Shown here piece after piece: positions 1 through 10,307 of a DNA stretch of 64,000 nt. Under the pieces are notes generated by a model, which was given only the letters and a program-made list of their open reading frames with translations, did no database searches and was not told the DNA's origin. Numbering within the stretch: the stretch's first letter is position 1; each line of letters begins with the position of its first letter. Source of the DNA: Psococerastis gibbosa (lineage: Eukaryota > Arthropoda > Insecta > Psocodea > Psocidae); assembly GCA_963971405.1 (NCBI GenBank), contig OZ020487.1:19577371-19641370 (forward strand), written 5' to 3'. The translations under genes were made by a program, and so were the position numbers.

Positions 1-674
1 AGTACAATACATTGAGCCAAAATAAGCAAAATAAAGACACCTATATCTTTTTAAAACCTTTAAAAAAAAATAAGTAAATAGCTATTTTTCTTATTCTTGT
101 CGAATGAATTTTTTTAGCCACATTTACGCCGATGAACACGCAGGAACAATTGCTCAGTGTTAAGAACAATACAATGAGCCAAAATAAGCAAAATTAAGAC
201 ACCTATATCTTTTTAAAAACTTTAAAAAAAATAAAATAAGCAAATAGCTATTTTTCTTATTCTTGTCGAATGAATTTTTTTTAGCTACATTTACACCGAT
301 GAACACGCAGGAGCAATTGCTCAATGTTAAGTACAATACAATGAGCCAAAATAAGCAAAATTAAGACACTCATATCATATCAAGACCTATAAAAAAAAAA
401 ATAAGTATATAGCTATTTTTCGTATTCTTGTCGAATGAATTTTTTGTAGCTACATTTACACCGATGAACACGCTGGAGCAATTGCCTAATGTTAGATACA
501 ATACAATGAGCCAAAATAAGCAAAATTAAGACACCTATATCTTTTTAAAACCTTTAAAAAAAATAAAATAAGTAATTAGCTATTTTTCGTATTCTTGCCG
601 TATGAATTTTTTTAAGCTACATTTACACCGATGAACACGCAGGAGCAATTGCTCAATGTTAATAACAATACTTG

Positions 675-840
675 GAGCCAAAATAAGCAAAATAAAGACA
701 CCTATATCTTTTTAAAACCTTTAAAAAAAAAAAATAAGTAAATAGCTATTTTTCTTATTCTTGTCGAATGAATTTTTTTTAGCCACATTTACACCGATGA
801 ACACGCAGGAACAATTGCTCAATGTTAAGTACAATACAAT
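675..840. repeat. Class A monomer exemplar
   Basis: Class A is recognised by 'aaaataaagacacc' after the gagcc box (the other classes have 'aaaattaag'), by 'aagtaaatagc' with 'ttcttattcttgtcg', by 'tagccacattt' instead of 'tagctacattt', and by 'ggaacaattgctc' near the end. It keeps the left palindrome aaatagctattt but has one mismatched pair in the right palindrome. Frequent subvariants are 'tttacgccg' with 'gctcagtg' (first at 14), 'ttggagcc' (675), 'atggagcc' (2504) and 'aaaggcacc' (3169). A usually follows D and precedes B. Confidence 0.88.
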
Positions 841-886
841 GAGCCAAAATTAGCAAAATTAAGACACCTATATCTTTTTAAAACCT

Positions 887-946
887 TTAAAAAAAATAAA
901 ATAAGTAAATAGCTATTTTTCTTATTCTTGTCGAATGAATTTTTTT
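887..946. other. A-tract and T-tract pair, exemplar
   Basis: Each monomer has an A-run of about 8-14 bases after 'ccttt' and a T-run of 6-8 bases after 'gaatgaa', about 45 bp apart. The A-run is the main source of length variation: 7-9 A followed by 'taaaataag' in B and D, and up to about 14 A directly followed by 'taag' in some A, C and D. Such runs are slippage-prone and A-tracts are known to stiffen or bend DNA. Several recombination joints appear to lie in or next to this run. Confidence 0.7.
900..926. other. Left dyad of monomer, exemplar (imperfect 27-bp hairpin)
   Basis: In this B monomer AATAAG (900-905) and CTTATT (921-926) are complementary arms. They flank the perfect 12-bp palindrome AAATAGCTATTT (907-918), with asymmetric spacers of one base on the left and two on the right. 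The same structure recurs in A and B monomers. In C ('tatatagc', 'cgtatt') and D ('taattagc', 'cgtatt') both the core and the outer arm are lost together. It could form a short hairpin or cruciform, or be a dimer-binding site; neither is shown. Confidence 0.8.
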
Positions 947-954
947 CAGCTACA

Positions 955-972
955 TTTACACCGATGAACACG
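955..972. other. Near-invariant monomer box, exemplar
   Basis: The 18-mer tttacaccgatgaacacg is the longest stretch kept nearly unchanged in all four classes. Exceptions are few and mostly shared by descent: tttacgccg in some A, tttacgtcg at 39733, tttaaaccg with gataaac after the truncated-monomer block, tacacagatg at 30020 and 37535, gatgtacaagc in F-type monomers, and ttcacaacg at 47081 and 49943. Conservation across classes that otherwise differ could mark a protein contact site or simply recent homogenisation. Confidence 0.75.
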
Positions 973-975
973 CAG

Positions 976-987
976 GAGCAATTGCTC
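976..987. other. Right dyad of monomer, exemplar (12-bp palindrome)
   Basis: GAGCAATTGCTC is its own reverse complement and contains CAATTG at its centre. Its centre lies 69 bp after the left dyad centre in this monomer. It is intact in most B and D monomers, has one mismatched pair in A ('gaacaattgctc'), and is reduced to GCAATTGC in C. A few subvariants lose it further, for example 'gcaagtggtc' at 3640 and 'gcaatttctc' at 53165. Confidence 0.85.
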
Positions 988-1007
988 AATGTTAAGTACA
1001 ATACAAT

Positions 1008-1173
1008 GAGCCAAAATAAGCAAAATTAAGACACTCATATCATATCAAGACCTTTAAAAAAAAAAAATAAGTATATAGCTATTTTTCGTATTCTTGTCGA
1101 ATGAATTTTTTGTAGCTACATTTACACCGATGAACACGCTGTAGCAATTGCCTAATGTTAGATACAGTACAGT
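1008..1173. repeat. Class C monomer exemplar
   Basis: Class C is the most distinctive. It has 'cactcatatcatatcaagacc' split as 'cactcatatc' plus 'atatcaagacc', then 'aagtatatagc', 'ttcgtattcttgtcg', 'ttttttgtagctac', 'cacgctgg' or 'cacgctgtagc', and the tail 'gcctaatgttagatac'. The change in 'tatatag' breaks the left palindrome and 'gcctaatg' breaks the right one down to an 8-bp core. C is normally followed by D. Marker subvariants have tails 'gcataatg', 'cagcacag' or 'gatgtacaagc', an internal 'cgaattc', or 'aaataaaaaaataag' in the A-run. Confidence 0.9.
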
Positions 1174-1340
1174 GAGCCAAAATAAGCAAAATTAAGACAC
1201 CTATATCTTTTTAAAACCTTTAAAAAAAAAAAAATAAGTAATTAGCTATTTTTCGTATTCTTGCCGTATGAATTTTTTTAAGCTTCATTTACACCGATGA
1301 ACACGAAGGAGCAATTGCTCAATGTTAAGTACAATACATT
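1174..1340. repeat. Class D monomer exemplar
   Basis: Class D shares the B-like first part ('aaaattaagacacctatatc') but has 'aagtaattagc', 'ttcgtattcttgccgtatg' and a T-run ending 'ttttttaagc'. The 'taattag' change breaks the left palindrome, while the right palindrome gagcaattgctc is intact. In this copy the T-run is followed by 'aagcttc' (a HindIII-type hexamer at 1280-1285) and 'cacgaaggagc'. Other D copies have 'aagctac' or 'aagctat'. D follows C and precedes A. The copy at 3001 carries 'aataaccaaaatt', another useful marker. Confidence 0.88.
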
Positions 1341-3667
1341 GAGCCAAAATAAGCAAAATAAAGACACCTATATCTTTTTAAAACCTTTAAAAAAAAAATA
1401 AGTAAATAGCTATTTTTCTTATTCTTGTCGAATGAATTTTTTTTAGCCACATTTACGCCGATGAACACGCAGGAACAATTGCTCAGTGTTAAGTACAATA
1501 CAATGAGCCAAAATAAGCAAAATTAAGACACCTATATCTTTTTAAAACCTTTAAAAAAAAATAAAATAAGCAAATAGCTATTTTTCTTATTCTTGTCGAA
1601 TGAATTTTTTTTAGCTACATTTACACCGATGAACACGCAGGAGCAATTGCTCAATGTTAAGTACAATACAGTGAGCCAAAATAAGCAAAATTAAGACACT
1701 CATATCATATCAAGACCTTTAAAAAAAAAAATAAGTATATAGCTATTTTTCGTATTCTTGTCGAATGAATTTTTTGTAGCTACATTTACACCGATGAACA
1801 CGCTGGAGCAATTGCCTAATGTTAGATACAGTACAGTGAGCCAAAATAAGCAAAATTAAGACACCTATATCTTTTTAAAACCTTTAAAAAAAATAAAATA
1901 AGTAAATAGCTATTTTTCTTATTCTTGTCGAATGAATTTTTTTTAGCTACATTTACACCGATGAACACGCAGGAGCAATTGCTCAATGTTAAGTACAATA
2001 CAATGAGCCAAAATAAGCAAAATTAAGACACCAATATCTTTTTAAAACCTTTAAAAAAAATAAAATAAGTAAATAGCTATTTTTCTTATTCTTGTCGAAT
2101 GAATTTTTTTTAGCTACATTTACACCGATGAACACGCAGGAGCAATTGCTCAATGTTAAGTACAATACAATGAGCCAAAATAAGCAAAATTAAGACACTC
2201 ATATCATATCAAGACCTTTAAAAAAAAAAATAAGTATATAGCTATTTTTCGAATTCTTGTCGAATGAATTTTTTGTAGCTACATTTACACCGATGAACAC
2301 GCTGGAGCAATTGCCTAATGTTAGATACAATACAATGAGCCAAAATAAGCAAAATTAAGACACCTATATCTTTTTAAAACCTTTAAAAAAAATAAAATAA
2401 GTAATTAGCTATTTTTCGTATTCTTGCCGTATGAATTTTTTTAAGCTACATTTACACCGATGAACACGCAGGAGCAATTGCTCAATGTTAAGTACAATAC
2501 ATGGAGCCAAAATAAGCAAAATAAAGACACCTATATCTTTTTAAAACCTTTAAAAAAAAAAATAAGTAAATAGCTATTTTTCTTATTCTTGTCGAATGAA
2601 TTTTTTTTAGCCACATTTACACCGATGAACACGCAGGAACAATTGCTCAATGTTAAGTACAATACAATGAGCCAAAATTAGCAAAATTAAGACACCTATA
2701 TCTTTTTAAAACCTTTAAAAAAAATAAAATAAGTAAATAGCTATTTTTCTTATTCTTGACGAATGAATTTTTTTCAGCTACATTTACACCGATGAACACG
2801 CAGGAGCAATTGCTCAACGTTAAGTACAATACAATGAGCCAAAATAAGCAAAATTAAGACACTCATATCATATCAAGACCTTTAAAAAAAAAAATAAGTA
2901 TATAGCTATTTTTCGTATTCTTGTCGAATGAATTTTTTGTAGCTACATTTACACCGATGAACACGCTGGAGCGATTGCCTAATGTTAGATACAGTACAGT
3001 GAGCCAAAATAACCAAAATTAAGACACCTATATCTTTTTAAAACCTTTAAAAAAAAATAAAATAAGTAATTAGCTATTTTTCGTATTCTTGCCGTATGAA
3101 TTTTTTTAAGCTTCATTTACACCGATGAACACGAAGGAGCAATTGCTCAATGTTTAGTACAATACATTGAGCCAAAATGAGCAAAATAAAGGCACCTATA
3201 TCTTTTTAAAACCTTTAAAAAAAATAAAATAAGTAAATAGCTATTTTTCTTATTCTTGTCGAATGAATTTTTTTTAGCCACATTTACACCGATGAACACG
3301 CAAGAACAATTGCTCAATGTTAAGTACAATACAATGAGCCAAAATAAGCAAAATTAAGACACCTATATCTTTTTAAAACCTTTAAAAAAAATAAAATAAG
3401 TAAATAGCTATTTTTCTTATTCTTGTCGAATGAATTTTTTTTAGCTACATTTACACCGATGAACACGCAGGAGCAATTGGTCAATGTTAAGTACGATACA
3501 TTGAGCCAAAATAAGCAAAATTAAGACACTCATATCATATCAAGACCTTTAAAAAAAAAAATAAGTATATAGCTATTTTTCGTATTCTTGTCGAATGAAT
3601 TTTTTGTAGCTACATTTACACCGATGTACAAGCAGGAGCAAGTGGTCAATGTTAAGTACAATACAAT
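1174..3667. repeat. Higher-order unit X, copy 1 (15 monomers, 2494 bp)
   Basis: The order is D A B C B B C D A B C D A B C. Internal landmarks are 'accaatatc' in the second of two consecutive B monomers, GAATTC at 2251, 'aaaattagc' near 2678, 'aataaccaaaatt' near 3010 and the 'aaaggcacc' A monomer at 3169. The same landmarks recur at exactly +9134 (11385, 12303) in the copy 10308-12801, with no net length change. A private A-to-T change at 3155 lengthens a meaningless minus-strand reading frame here. The unit ends with a C variant, 'gatgtacaagcagg', that leads into a Y unit. Confidence 0.88.
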
Positions 3668-5989
3668 GAGCCTAAATAAGCAAAATTAAGACACCTATAT
3701 CTTTTAAAGACCTTTAAAAAAAATAAAATAAGTAAATAGCTATTTTTCTTATTCTTGTCGAATGAATTTTTTTTAGCTACATTTACACCGATGAACACGC
3801 AGGAGCAATTGCTCAGTGTTAAGAACAATACAATGAGCCAAAATAAGCAAAATTAAGACACCTATATCTTTTTAAAACCTTTAAAAAATATAAAATAAGC
3901 AAATAGCTATTTTTCTTATTCTTGTCGAATGAATTTTTTTTAGCTACATTTACACCGATGAACACGCAGGAGCAATTGCTCAATGTTAAGTACAATACAA
4001 TGAGCCAAAATAAGCAAAATTAAGACACTCATATCATATCAAGACCTTTAAAAAAAAAAATAAGTATATAGCTATTTTTCTTATTCTTGTCGAATGAATT
4101 TTTTTCAGCTACATTTACACCGATGAACACGCAGGAGCAATTGCTCAATGTTAAGTACAATACAATGAGCCAAAATAAGCAAAATTAAGACACTCATATC
4201 ATATCAAGACCTTTAAAAAAAAAATAAGTATATAGCTATTTTTCGTATTCTTGTCGAATGAATTTTTTGTAGCTACATTTACACCGATGAACACGCTGTA
4301 GCAATTGCCTAATGTTAGATACAGTACAGTGAGCCAAAATAAGCAAAATTAAGACACCTATATCTTTTTAAAACCTTTAAAAAAAAATAAAATAAGTAAT
4401 TAGCTATTTTTCGTATTCTTGCCGTATGAATTTTTTTAAGCTTCATTTACACCGATGAACACGAAGGAGCAATTGCTCAATGTTAAGTACAATACATTGA
4501 GCCAAAATAAGCAAAATAAAGACACCTTTATCTTTTTAAAACCTTTAAAAAAAAAATAAGTAAATAGCTATTTTTCTTATTCTTGTCGAATGAATTTTTT
4601 TTAGCCACATTTACGCCGATGAACACGCAGGAACAATTGCTCAGTGTTAAGTACAATACAATGAGCCAAAATAAGCAAAATTAAGACACCTATATCTTTT
4701 TAAAACCTTTAAAAAAAATAAAATAAGTAATTAGCTATTTTTCGTATTCTTGCCGTATGAATTTTTTTAAGCTATATTTACACCGATGAACACGCAGGAG
4801 CAATTGCTCAATGTTAAGTACAATACATTGAGCCAAAATAAGCAAAATAAAGACACCTATATCTTTTTAAAACCTTTAAAAAAAAATAAGTAAATAGCTA
4901 TTTTTCTTATTCTTGTCGAATGAATTTTTTTAGCCACATTTACGCCGATGAACACGCAGGAACAATTGCTCAGTGTTAAGAACAATACAGTGAGCCAAAA
5001 TAAGCAAAATTAAGACACCTATATCTTTTTAAAAACTTTAAAAAAAATAAAATAAGCAAATAGCTATTTTTCTTATTCTTGTCGAATGAATTTTTTTTAG
5101 CTACATTTACACCGATGAACACGCAGGAGCAATTGCTCAATGTTAAGTACAATACAATGAGCCAAAATAAGCAAAATTAAGACACTCATATCATATCAAG
5201 ACCTTTAAAAAAAAAAATAAGTATATAGCTATTTTTCGTATTCTTGTCGAATGAATTTTTTGTAGCTACATTTACACCGATGAACACGCTGGAGCAATTG
5301 CCTAATGTTAGATACAATACAATGAGCCAAAATAAGCAAAATTAAGACACCTATATCTTTTTAAAACCTTTAAAAAAAATAAAATAAGTAATTAGCTATT
5401 TTTCGTATTCTTGCCGTATGAATTTTTTTAAGCTACATTTACACCGATGAACACGCAGGAGCAATTGCTCAATGTTAATAACAATACTTGGAGCCAAAAT
5501 AAGCAAAATAAAGACACCTATATCTTTTTAAAACCTTTAAAAAAAAAAAATAAGTAAATAGCTATTTTTCTTATTCTTGTCGAATGAATTTTTTTTAGCC
5601 ACATTTACACCGATGAACACGCAGGAACAATTGCTCAATGTTAAGTACAATACAATGAGCCAAAATTAGCAAAATTAAGACACCTATATCTTTTTAAAAC
5701 CTTTAAAAAAAATAAAATAAGTAAATAGCTATTTTTCTTATTCTTGTCGAATGAATTTTTTTCAGCTACATTTACACCGATGAACACGCAGGAGCAATTG
5801 CTCAATGTTAAGTACAATACAATGAGCCAAAATAAGCAAAATTAAGACACTCATATCATATCAAGACCTTTAAAAAAAAAAAATAAGTATATAGCTATTT
5901 TTCGTATTCTTGTCGAATGAATTTTTTGTAGCTACATTTACACCGATGAACACGCTGTAGCAATTGCCTAATGTTAGATACAGTACAGT
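3668..5989. repeat. Higher-order unit Y, copy 1 (14 monomers)
   Basis: The order is B-like (gcctaaat) B C C D A D A B C D A B C. Distinctive points are two consecutive C monomers (4002, 4167; the first has B-like 'ttcttatt' and 'tcagctac'), an A-D-A run (4499, 4663, 4830), 'cacctttatc' near 4525 and 'aagctatattt' near 4769. With the preceding X unit it forms a 29-monomer block. From 3668 to about 5820 it recurs at +2986 (6654 to about 8810). Confidence 0.85.
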
Positions 5990-6319
5990 GAGCCAAAATA
6001 AGCAAAATTAAGACACCTATATCTTTTTAAAACCTTTAAAAAAAAAAAATAAGTAATTAGCTATTTTTCGTATTCTTGCCGTATGAATTTTTTTAAGCTT
6101 CATTTACACCGATGAACACGAAGGAGCAATTGCTCAATGTTAAGTACAATACATTGAGCCAAAATAAGCAAAATAAAGACACCTATATCTTTTTAAAACC
6201 TTTAAAAAAAAAATAAGTAAATAGCTATTTTTCTTATTCTTGTCGAATGAATTTTTTTTAGCCACATTTACGCCGATGAACACGCAGGAACAATTGCTCA
6301 GTGTTAAGTACAATACAAT

Positions 6320-6487
6320 GAGCCAAAATAAGCAAAATTAAGACACCTATATCTTTTTAAAACCTTTAAAAAAAAATAAAATAAGCAAATAGCTATTTTT
6401 CGTATTCTTGTCGAATGAATTTTTTGTAGCTACATTTACACCGATGAACACGCTGGAGCAATTGCATAATGTTAGATACAATACAAT
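6320..6487. repeat. Hybrid B/C monomer
   Basis: The first half matches the B monomer at 1505 (A-run, 'taaaataagcaaatagc'). From about 6391 it carries C diagnostics 'ttcgtattc', 'ttttttgtagc', 'cacgctggagc' and the 'gcataatg' tail. The switch lies just after the left dyad. A single joint explains it, and no bases are obviously added. Confidence 0.8.
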
Positions 6488-6653
6488 GAGCCAAAATAAG
6501 CCAAACTAAGACACCCGTGTCATATCAAGACCTTTAAAAAAATAAAATAAGTATATAGCTATTTTTCGTATTCTTGTCGAATGAATTTTTTGTAGCTACA
6601 TTTACACCGATGTACAAGCAGGAGCAAGTGGTCAATGTTAAGTACAATACAAT
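6488..6653. repeat. F-type monomer ('cacccgtgtc')
   Basis: This rare type has 'aagccaaactaagacacccgtgtc' (diagnostic part 'cacccgtgtc'), then 'atatcaagacc', 'tatatagc', 'gtagctac' and the end 'gatgtacaagcaggagc' with 'aagtggtc', so the right palindrome is destroyed. Related copies are at 15296, 17785, 22767 and 54026. A form with 'ccaaattaag' lies at 31607, 43480, 51196 and near 51870. F usually follows a 'gcataatg' C monomer in the left domain. Confidence 0.82.
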
Positions 6654-9144
6654 GAGCCTAAATAAGCAAAATTAAGACACCTTTATCTTTTAAAGACCTT
6701 TAAAAAAAATAAAATAAGTAAATAGCTATTTTTCTTATTCTTGTCGAATGAATTTTTTTTAGCTACATTTACACCGATGAACACGCAGGAGCAATTGCTC
6801 AGTGTTAAGAACAATACAATGAGCCAAAATAAGCAAAATTAAGACACCTATATCTTTTTAAAACCTTTAAAAAAAATAAAATAAGCAAATAGCTATTTTT
6901 CTTATTCTTGTCGAATGAATTTTTTTTAGCTACATTTACACCGATGAACACGCAGGAGCAATTGCTCAATGTTAAGTACAATACAATGAGCCAAAATAAG
7001 CAAAATTAAGACACTCATATCATATCAAGACCTTTAAAAAAAAAAATAAGTATATAGCTATTTTTCTTATTCTTGTCGAATAAATTTTTTTCAGCTACAT
7101 TTACACCGATGAACACGCAGGAGCAATTGCTCAATGTTAAGTACAATACAATGAGCCAAAATAAGCAAAATTAAGACACTCATATCATATCAAGACCTTT
7201 AAAAAAAAAAATAAGTATATAGCTATTTTTCGTATTCTTGTCGAATGAATTTTTTGTAGCTACATTTACACCGATGAACACGCTGTAGCAATTGCCTAAT
7301 GTTAGATACAGTACAGTGAGCCAAAATAAGCAAAATTAAGACACCTATATCTTTTTAAAACCTTTAAAAAAAAATAAAATAAGTAATTAGCTATTTTTCG
7401 TATTCTTGCCGTATGAATTTTTTTAAGCTTCATTTACACCGATGAACACGAAGGAGCAATTGCTCAATGTTAAGTACAATACATTGAGCCAAAATAAGCA
7501 AAATAAAGACACCTTTATCTTTTTAAAACCTTTAAAAAAAAAATAAGTAAATAGCTATTTTTCTTATTCTTGTCGAATGAATTTTTTTTAGCCACATTTA
7601 CGCCGATGAACACGCAGGAACAATTGCTCAGTGTTAAGTACAATACAATGAGCCAAAATAAGCAAAATTAAGACACCTATATCTTTTTAAAACCTTTAAA
7701 AAAAATAAAATAAGTAATTAGCTATTTTTCGTATTCTTGCCGTAAGAATTTTTTTAAGCTATATTTACACCGATGAACACGCAGGAGCAATTGCTCAATG
7801 TTAAGTACAATACATTGAGCCAAAATAAGCAAAATAAAGACACCTATATCTTTTTAAAACCTTTAAAAAAAAATAAGTAAATAGCTATTTTTCTTATTCT
7901 TGTCGAATGAATTTTTTTTAGCCACATTTACGCCGATGAACACGCAGGAACAATTGCTCAGTGTTAAGAACAATACAATGAGCCAAAATAAGCAAAATTA
8001 AGACACCTATATCTTTTTTAAAACTTTAAAAAAAATAAAATAAGCAAATAGCTATTTTTCTTATTCTTGTCGAATGAATTTTTTTTAGCTACATTTACAC
8101 CGATGAACACGCAGGAGCAATTGCTCAATGTTAAGTACAATACAGTGAGCCAAAATAAGCAAAATTAAGACACTCATATCATATCAAGACCTTTAAAAAA
8201 AAAAATAAGTATATAGCTATTTTTCGTATTCTTGTCGAATGAATTTTTTGTAGCTACATTTACACCGATGAACACGCTGGAGCAATTGCCTAATGTTAGA
8301 TACAATACAATGAGCCAAAATAAGCAAAATTAAGACACCTATATCTTTTTAAAACCTTTAAAAAAAATAAAATAAGTAATTAGCTATTTTTCGTATTCTT
8401 GCCGTATGAATTTTTTTAAGCTACATTTACACCGATGAACACGCAGGAGCAATTGCTCAATGTTAAGTACAATACTTGGAGCCAAAATAAGCAAAATAGA
8501 GACACCTATATCTTTTTAAAACCTTTAAAAAAAAAAAATAAGTAAATAGCTATTTTTCTTATTCTTGTCGAATGAATTTTTTTTAGCCACATTTACACCG
8601 ATGAACACGCAGGAACAATTGCTCAATGTTAAGTACAATACAATGAGCCAAAATTAGCAAAATTAAGACACCTATATCTTTTTAAAACCTTTAAAAAAAA
8701 TAAAATAAGTAAATAGCTATTTTTCTTATTCTTGTCGAATGAATTTTTTTCAGCTACATTTACACCGATGAACACGCAGGAGCAATTGCTCAATGTTAAG
8801 TACAATACAATGAGCCAAAATAAGCAAAATTAAGACACCTATATCTTTTTAAAACCTTTAAAAAAAAATAAAATAAGCAAATAGCTATTTTTCTTATTCT
8901 TGTCGAATGAATTTTTTTTAGCTACATTTACACCGATGAACACGCAGGAGCAATTGCTCAATGTTAAGTACAATACAGTGAGCCAAAATAAGCAAAATTA
9001 AGACACTCATATCATATCAAGACCTTTAAAAAAAAAAATAAGTATATAGCTATTTTTCGTATTCTTGTCGAATGAATTTTTTGTAGCTACATTTACACCG
9101 ATGAACACGCTGTAGCAATTGCCTAATGTTAGATACAGCACAGT
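6654..9144. repeat. Higher-order unit Y, copy 2 (15 monomers, 2491 bp)
   Basis: It matches 3668 onward at an offset of 2986 bp: 'gcctaaat', paired C monomers, 'cacctttatc' near 7508, the A-D-A run, a 'ttggagcc' A monomer at 8479 and 'aaaattagc' near 8650. At 8812 it departs by adding a B monomer ('aagcaaatag') before C (8980). The A at 8479 has a private 'aaatagagac'. The D monomer near 7730 reads 'gccgtaag' instead of 'gccgtatg'. Confidence 0.83.
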
Positions 9145-10307
9145 GAGCCAAAATAAGCAAAATTAAGACACCTATATCTTTTTAAAACCTTTAAAAAAAA
9201 AAAAATAAGTAATTAGCTATTTTTCGTATTCTTGCCGTATGAATTTTTTTAAGCTTCATTTACACCGATGAACACGAAGGAGCAATTGCTCAATGTTAAG
9301 TACAATACATTGAGAGAAAATAAGCAAAATAAAGACACCTATATCTTTTTAAAACCTTTAAAAAAAAAATAAGTAAATAGCTATTTTTCTTATTCTTGTC
9401 GAATGAATTTTTTTTAGCCACATTTACGCCGATGAACACGCAGGAACAATTGCTCAGTGTTAAGTACAATACAATGAGCCAAAATAAGCAAAATTAAGAC
9501 ACCTATATCTTTTTAAAACCTTTAAAAAAAAATAAAATAAGCAAATAGCTATTTTTCTTATTCTTGTCGAATGAATTTTTTTTAGCTACATTTACACCGA
9601 TGAACACGCAGGAGCAATTGCTCAATGTTAAGTACAATACAGTGAGCCAAAATAAGCAAAATTAAGACACTCATATCATATCAAGACCTTTAAAAAAAAA
9701 AATAAGTATATAGCTATTTTTCGTATTCTTGTCGAATGAATTTTTTGTAGCTACATTTACACCGATGAACACGCTGGAGCAATTGCCTAATGTTAGATAC
9801 AGTACAGTGAGCCAAAATAAGCAAAATTAAGACACCTATATCTTTTTAAAACCTTTAAAAAAAATAAAATAAGTAAATAGCTATTTTTCTTATTCTTGTC
9901 GAATGAATTTTTTTTAGCTACATTTACACCGATGAACACGCAGGAGCAATTGCTCAATGTTAAGTACAATACAATGAGCCAAAATAAGCAAAATTAAGAC
10001 ACCAATATCTTTTTAAAACCTTTAAAAAAAATAAAATAAGTAAATAGCTATTTTTCTTATTCTTGTCGAATGAATTTTTTTTAGCTACATTTACACCGAT
10101 GAACACGCAGGAGCAATTGCTCAATGTTAAGTACAATACAATGAGCCAAAATAAGCAAAATTAAGACACTCATATCATATCAAGACCTTTAAAAAAAAAA
10201 ATAAGTATATAGCTATTTTTCGTATTCTTGTCGAATGAATTTTTTGTAGCTACATTTACACCGATGAACACGCTGTAGCAATTGCCTAATGTTAGATACA
10301 GCACAGT
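9145..10307. repeat. Partial X unit, seven monomers (1163 bp)
   Basis: The order is D A B C B B C. It is followed directly by a full X unit that starts with the same seven monomers; the A variant 'attgagagaaaataag' at 9312 recurs at 10475. The 'cagcacag' tail occurs just before 9145 and again just before 10308, so the joint is a 1163-bp tandem duplication of the first seven X monomers. Confidence 0.85.

Larger units (their letters stand above)
841..1007. repeat. Class B monomer exemplar
   Basis: Class B has 'aaaattaagacacctatatc', an A-run followed by 'taaaataag', then 'taaatagc' or 'caaatagc', 'ttcttattcttgtcg', 'tagctacattt' or 'cagctacattt', and 'ggagcaattgctcaatg'. Both short palindromes are intact, so it is the most symmetric class. 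Subvariants used as markers are 'gccaaaattagc' (this copy), 'aagcaaatag' (176), 'accaatatc' (2005) and 'ttaaaacacc' (27743). B usually sits between A and C. Two consecutive B monomers (1838 and 2005) mark the X unit. Confidence 0.88.
1..1173. repeat. Partial Y unit at left edge (A B C D A B C)
   Basis: These seven monomers match 4817-5989 at an offset of 4816 bp, including the short T-run 'gaatttttttagcc' and the marker 'aataacaatacttgg' (near 661 and 5477). They form the tail of a Y-type higher-order unit cut by the window edge. The match with 4817 onward continues past 1173 to about 1575/6391, where the second copy switches from B to C sequence. Confidence 0.8.
675..1340. repeat. Exemplar ABCD four-monomer unit (666 bp)
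   Basis: This stretch shows one each of the four monomer classes in the order that dominates the window: A 675-840, B 841-1007, C 1008-1173 and D 1174-1340. The first 22 monomers read A B C D A B C D A B C B B C D A B C D A B C. The order is therefore ABCD with occasional insertions or omissions of one or two monomers. The same 666-bp spacing appears as a clean tandem duplication at 52694-54025. I infer that an ancestral four-monomer higher-order repeat was amplified first, and that the longer 13-, 15- and 29-monomer units were assembled from it later. Confidence 0.9.
675..5490. repeat. 29-monomer block, copy 1 (4816 bp)
   Basis: The span runs from one 'ttggagcc' A monomer (675) to the next (5491) and holds 29 monomers. 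It equals one X unit plus one Y unit in a shifted frame. The same monomer series with the same markers lies at 19776-24590: GAATTC 2251 and 21352, the 'aaaggcacc' monomer 3169 and 22268, and 'ttggagcc' 5491 and 24591. The offset is about 19,100 bp. The copies differ by 1-2 bp of net length and a few swapped monomer types, such as the gcctaaat monomer at 3668 replaced by an F type at 22767. Confidence 0.83.
5990..6653. repeat. X fragment ended by a B/C hybrid, then an F monomer
   Basis: D (5990) and A (about 6157) begin as an X unit. The next monomer (6320-6487) starts as B with 'aagcaaatag' and changes at about 6391 to C sequence ('ttcgtattc', 'gtagctac', 'gctggagcaattgcataatg'). It is followed by the F monomer 6488-6653. 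This is a fused joint that removed most of an X unit, probably by unequal exchange between B and C monomers. Confidence 0.8.

Noticed and set aside
584-606. CENP-B box
   Set aside because: TTCG-containing stretches such as 'tttcgtattcttgccgt' and the reverse strand of 'cttgtcgaatg' lack the required A and CGGG positions of the CENP-B motif. No monomer class matches.
887-905. AATAAA polyadenylation signals
   Set aside because: The hexamer occurs in 'aaaataaaataag' of most B and D monomers, but it follows from A-runs and there is no transcription unit to end.
1060-1085. TATA-box promoter in C monomers
   Set aside because: 'gtatatagc' is a weak partial match in very AT-rich DNA and no gene or conserved start lies downstream. 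Satellite transcription is possible but not shown by this.
1280-1285. AAGCTT sites as a functional element of D monomers
   Set aside because: The hexamer is present only in the 'aagcttc' subset of D and follows from the T-run end plus one base change. It is useful as a marker but nothing suggests a role.
3147-3329. A 60-codon open frame on the minus strand
   Set aside because: It lies wholly inside satellite monomers, begins with a TTG codon rather than ATG, and exists only because a private A-to-T change at 3155 removes a TAA that neighbouring monomers keep. There is no recognisable domain, and the composition (K, N, F, L, Y) reflects the AT-rich repeat.
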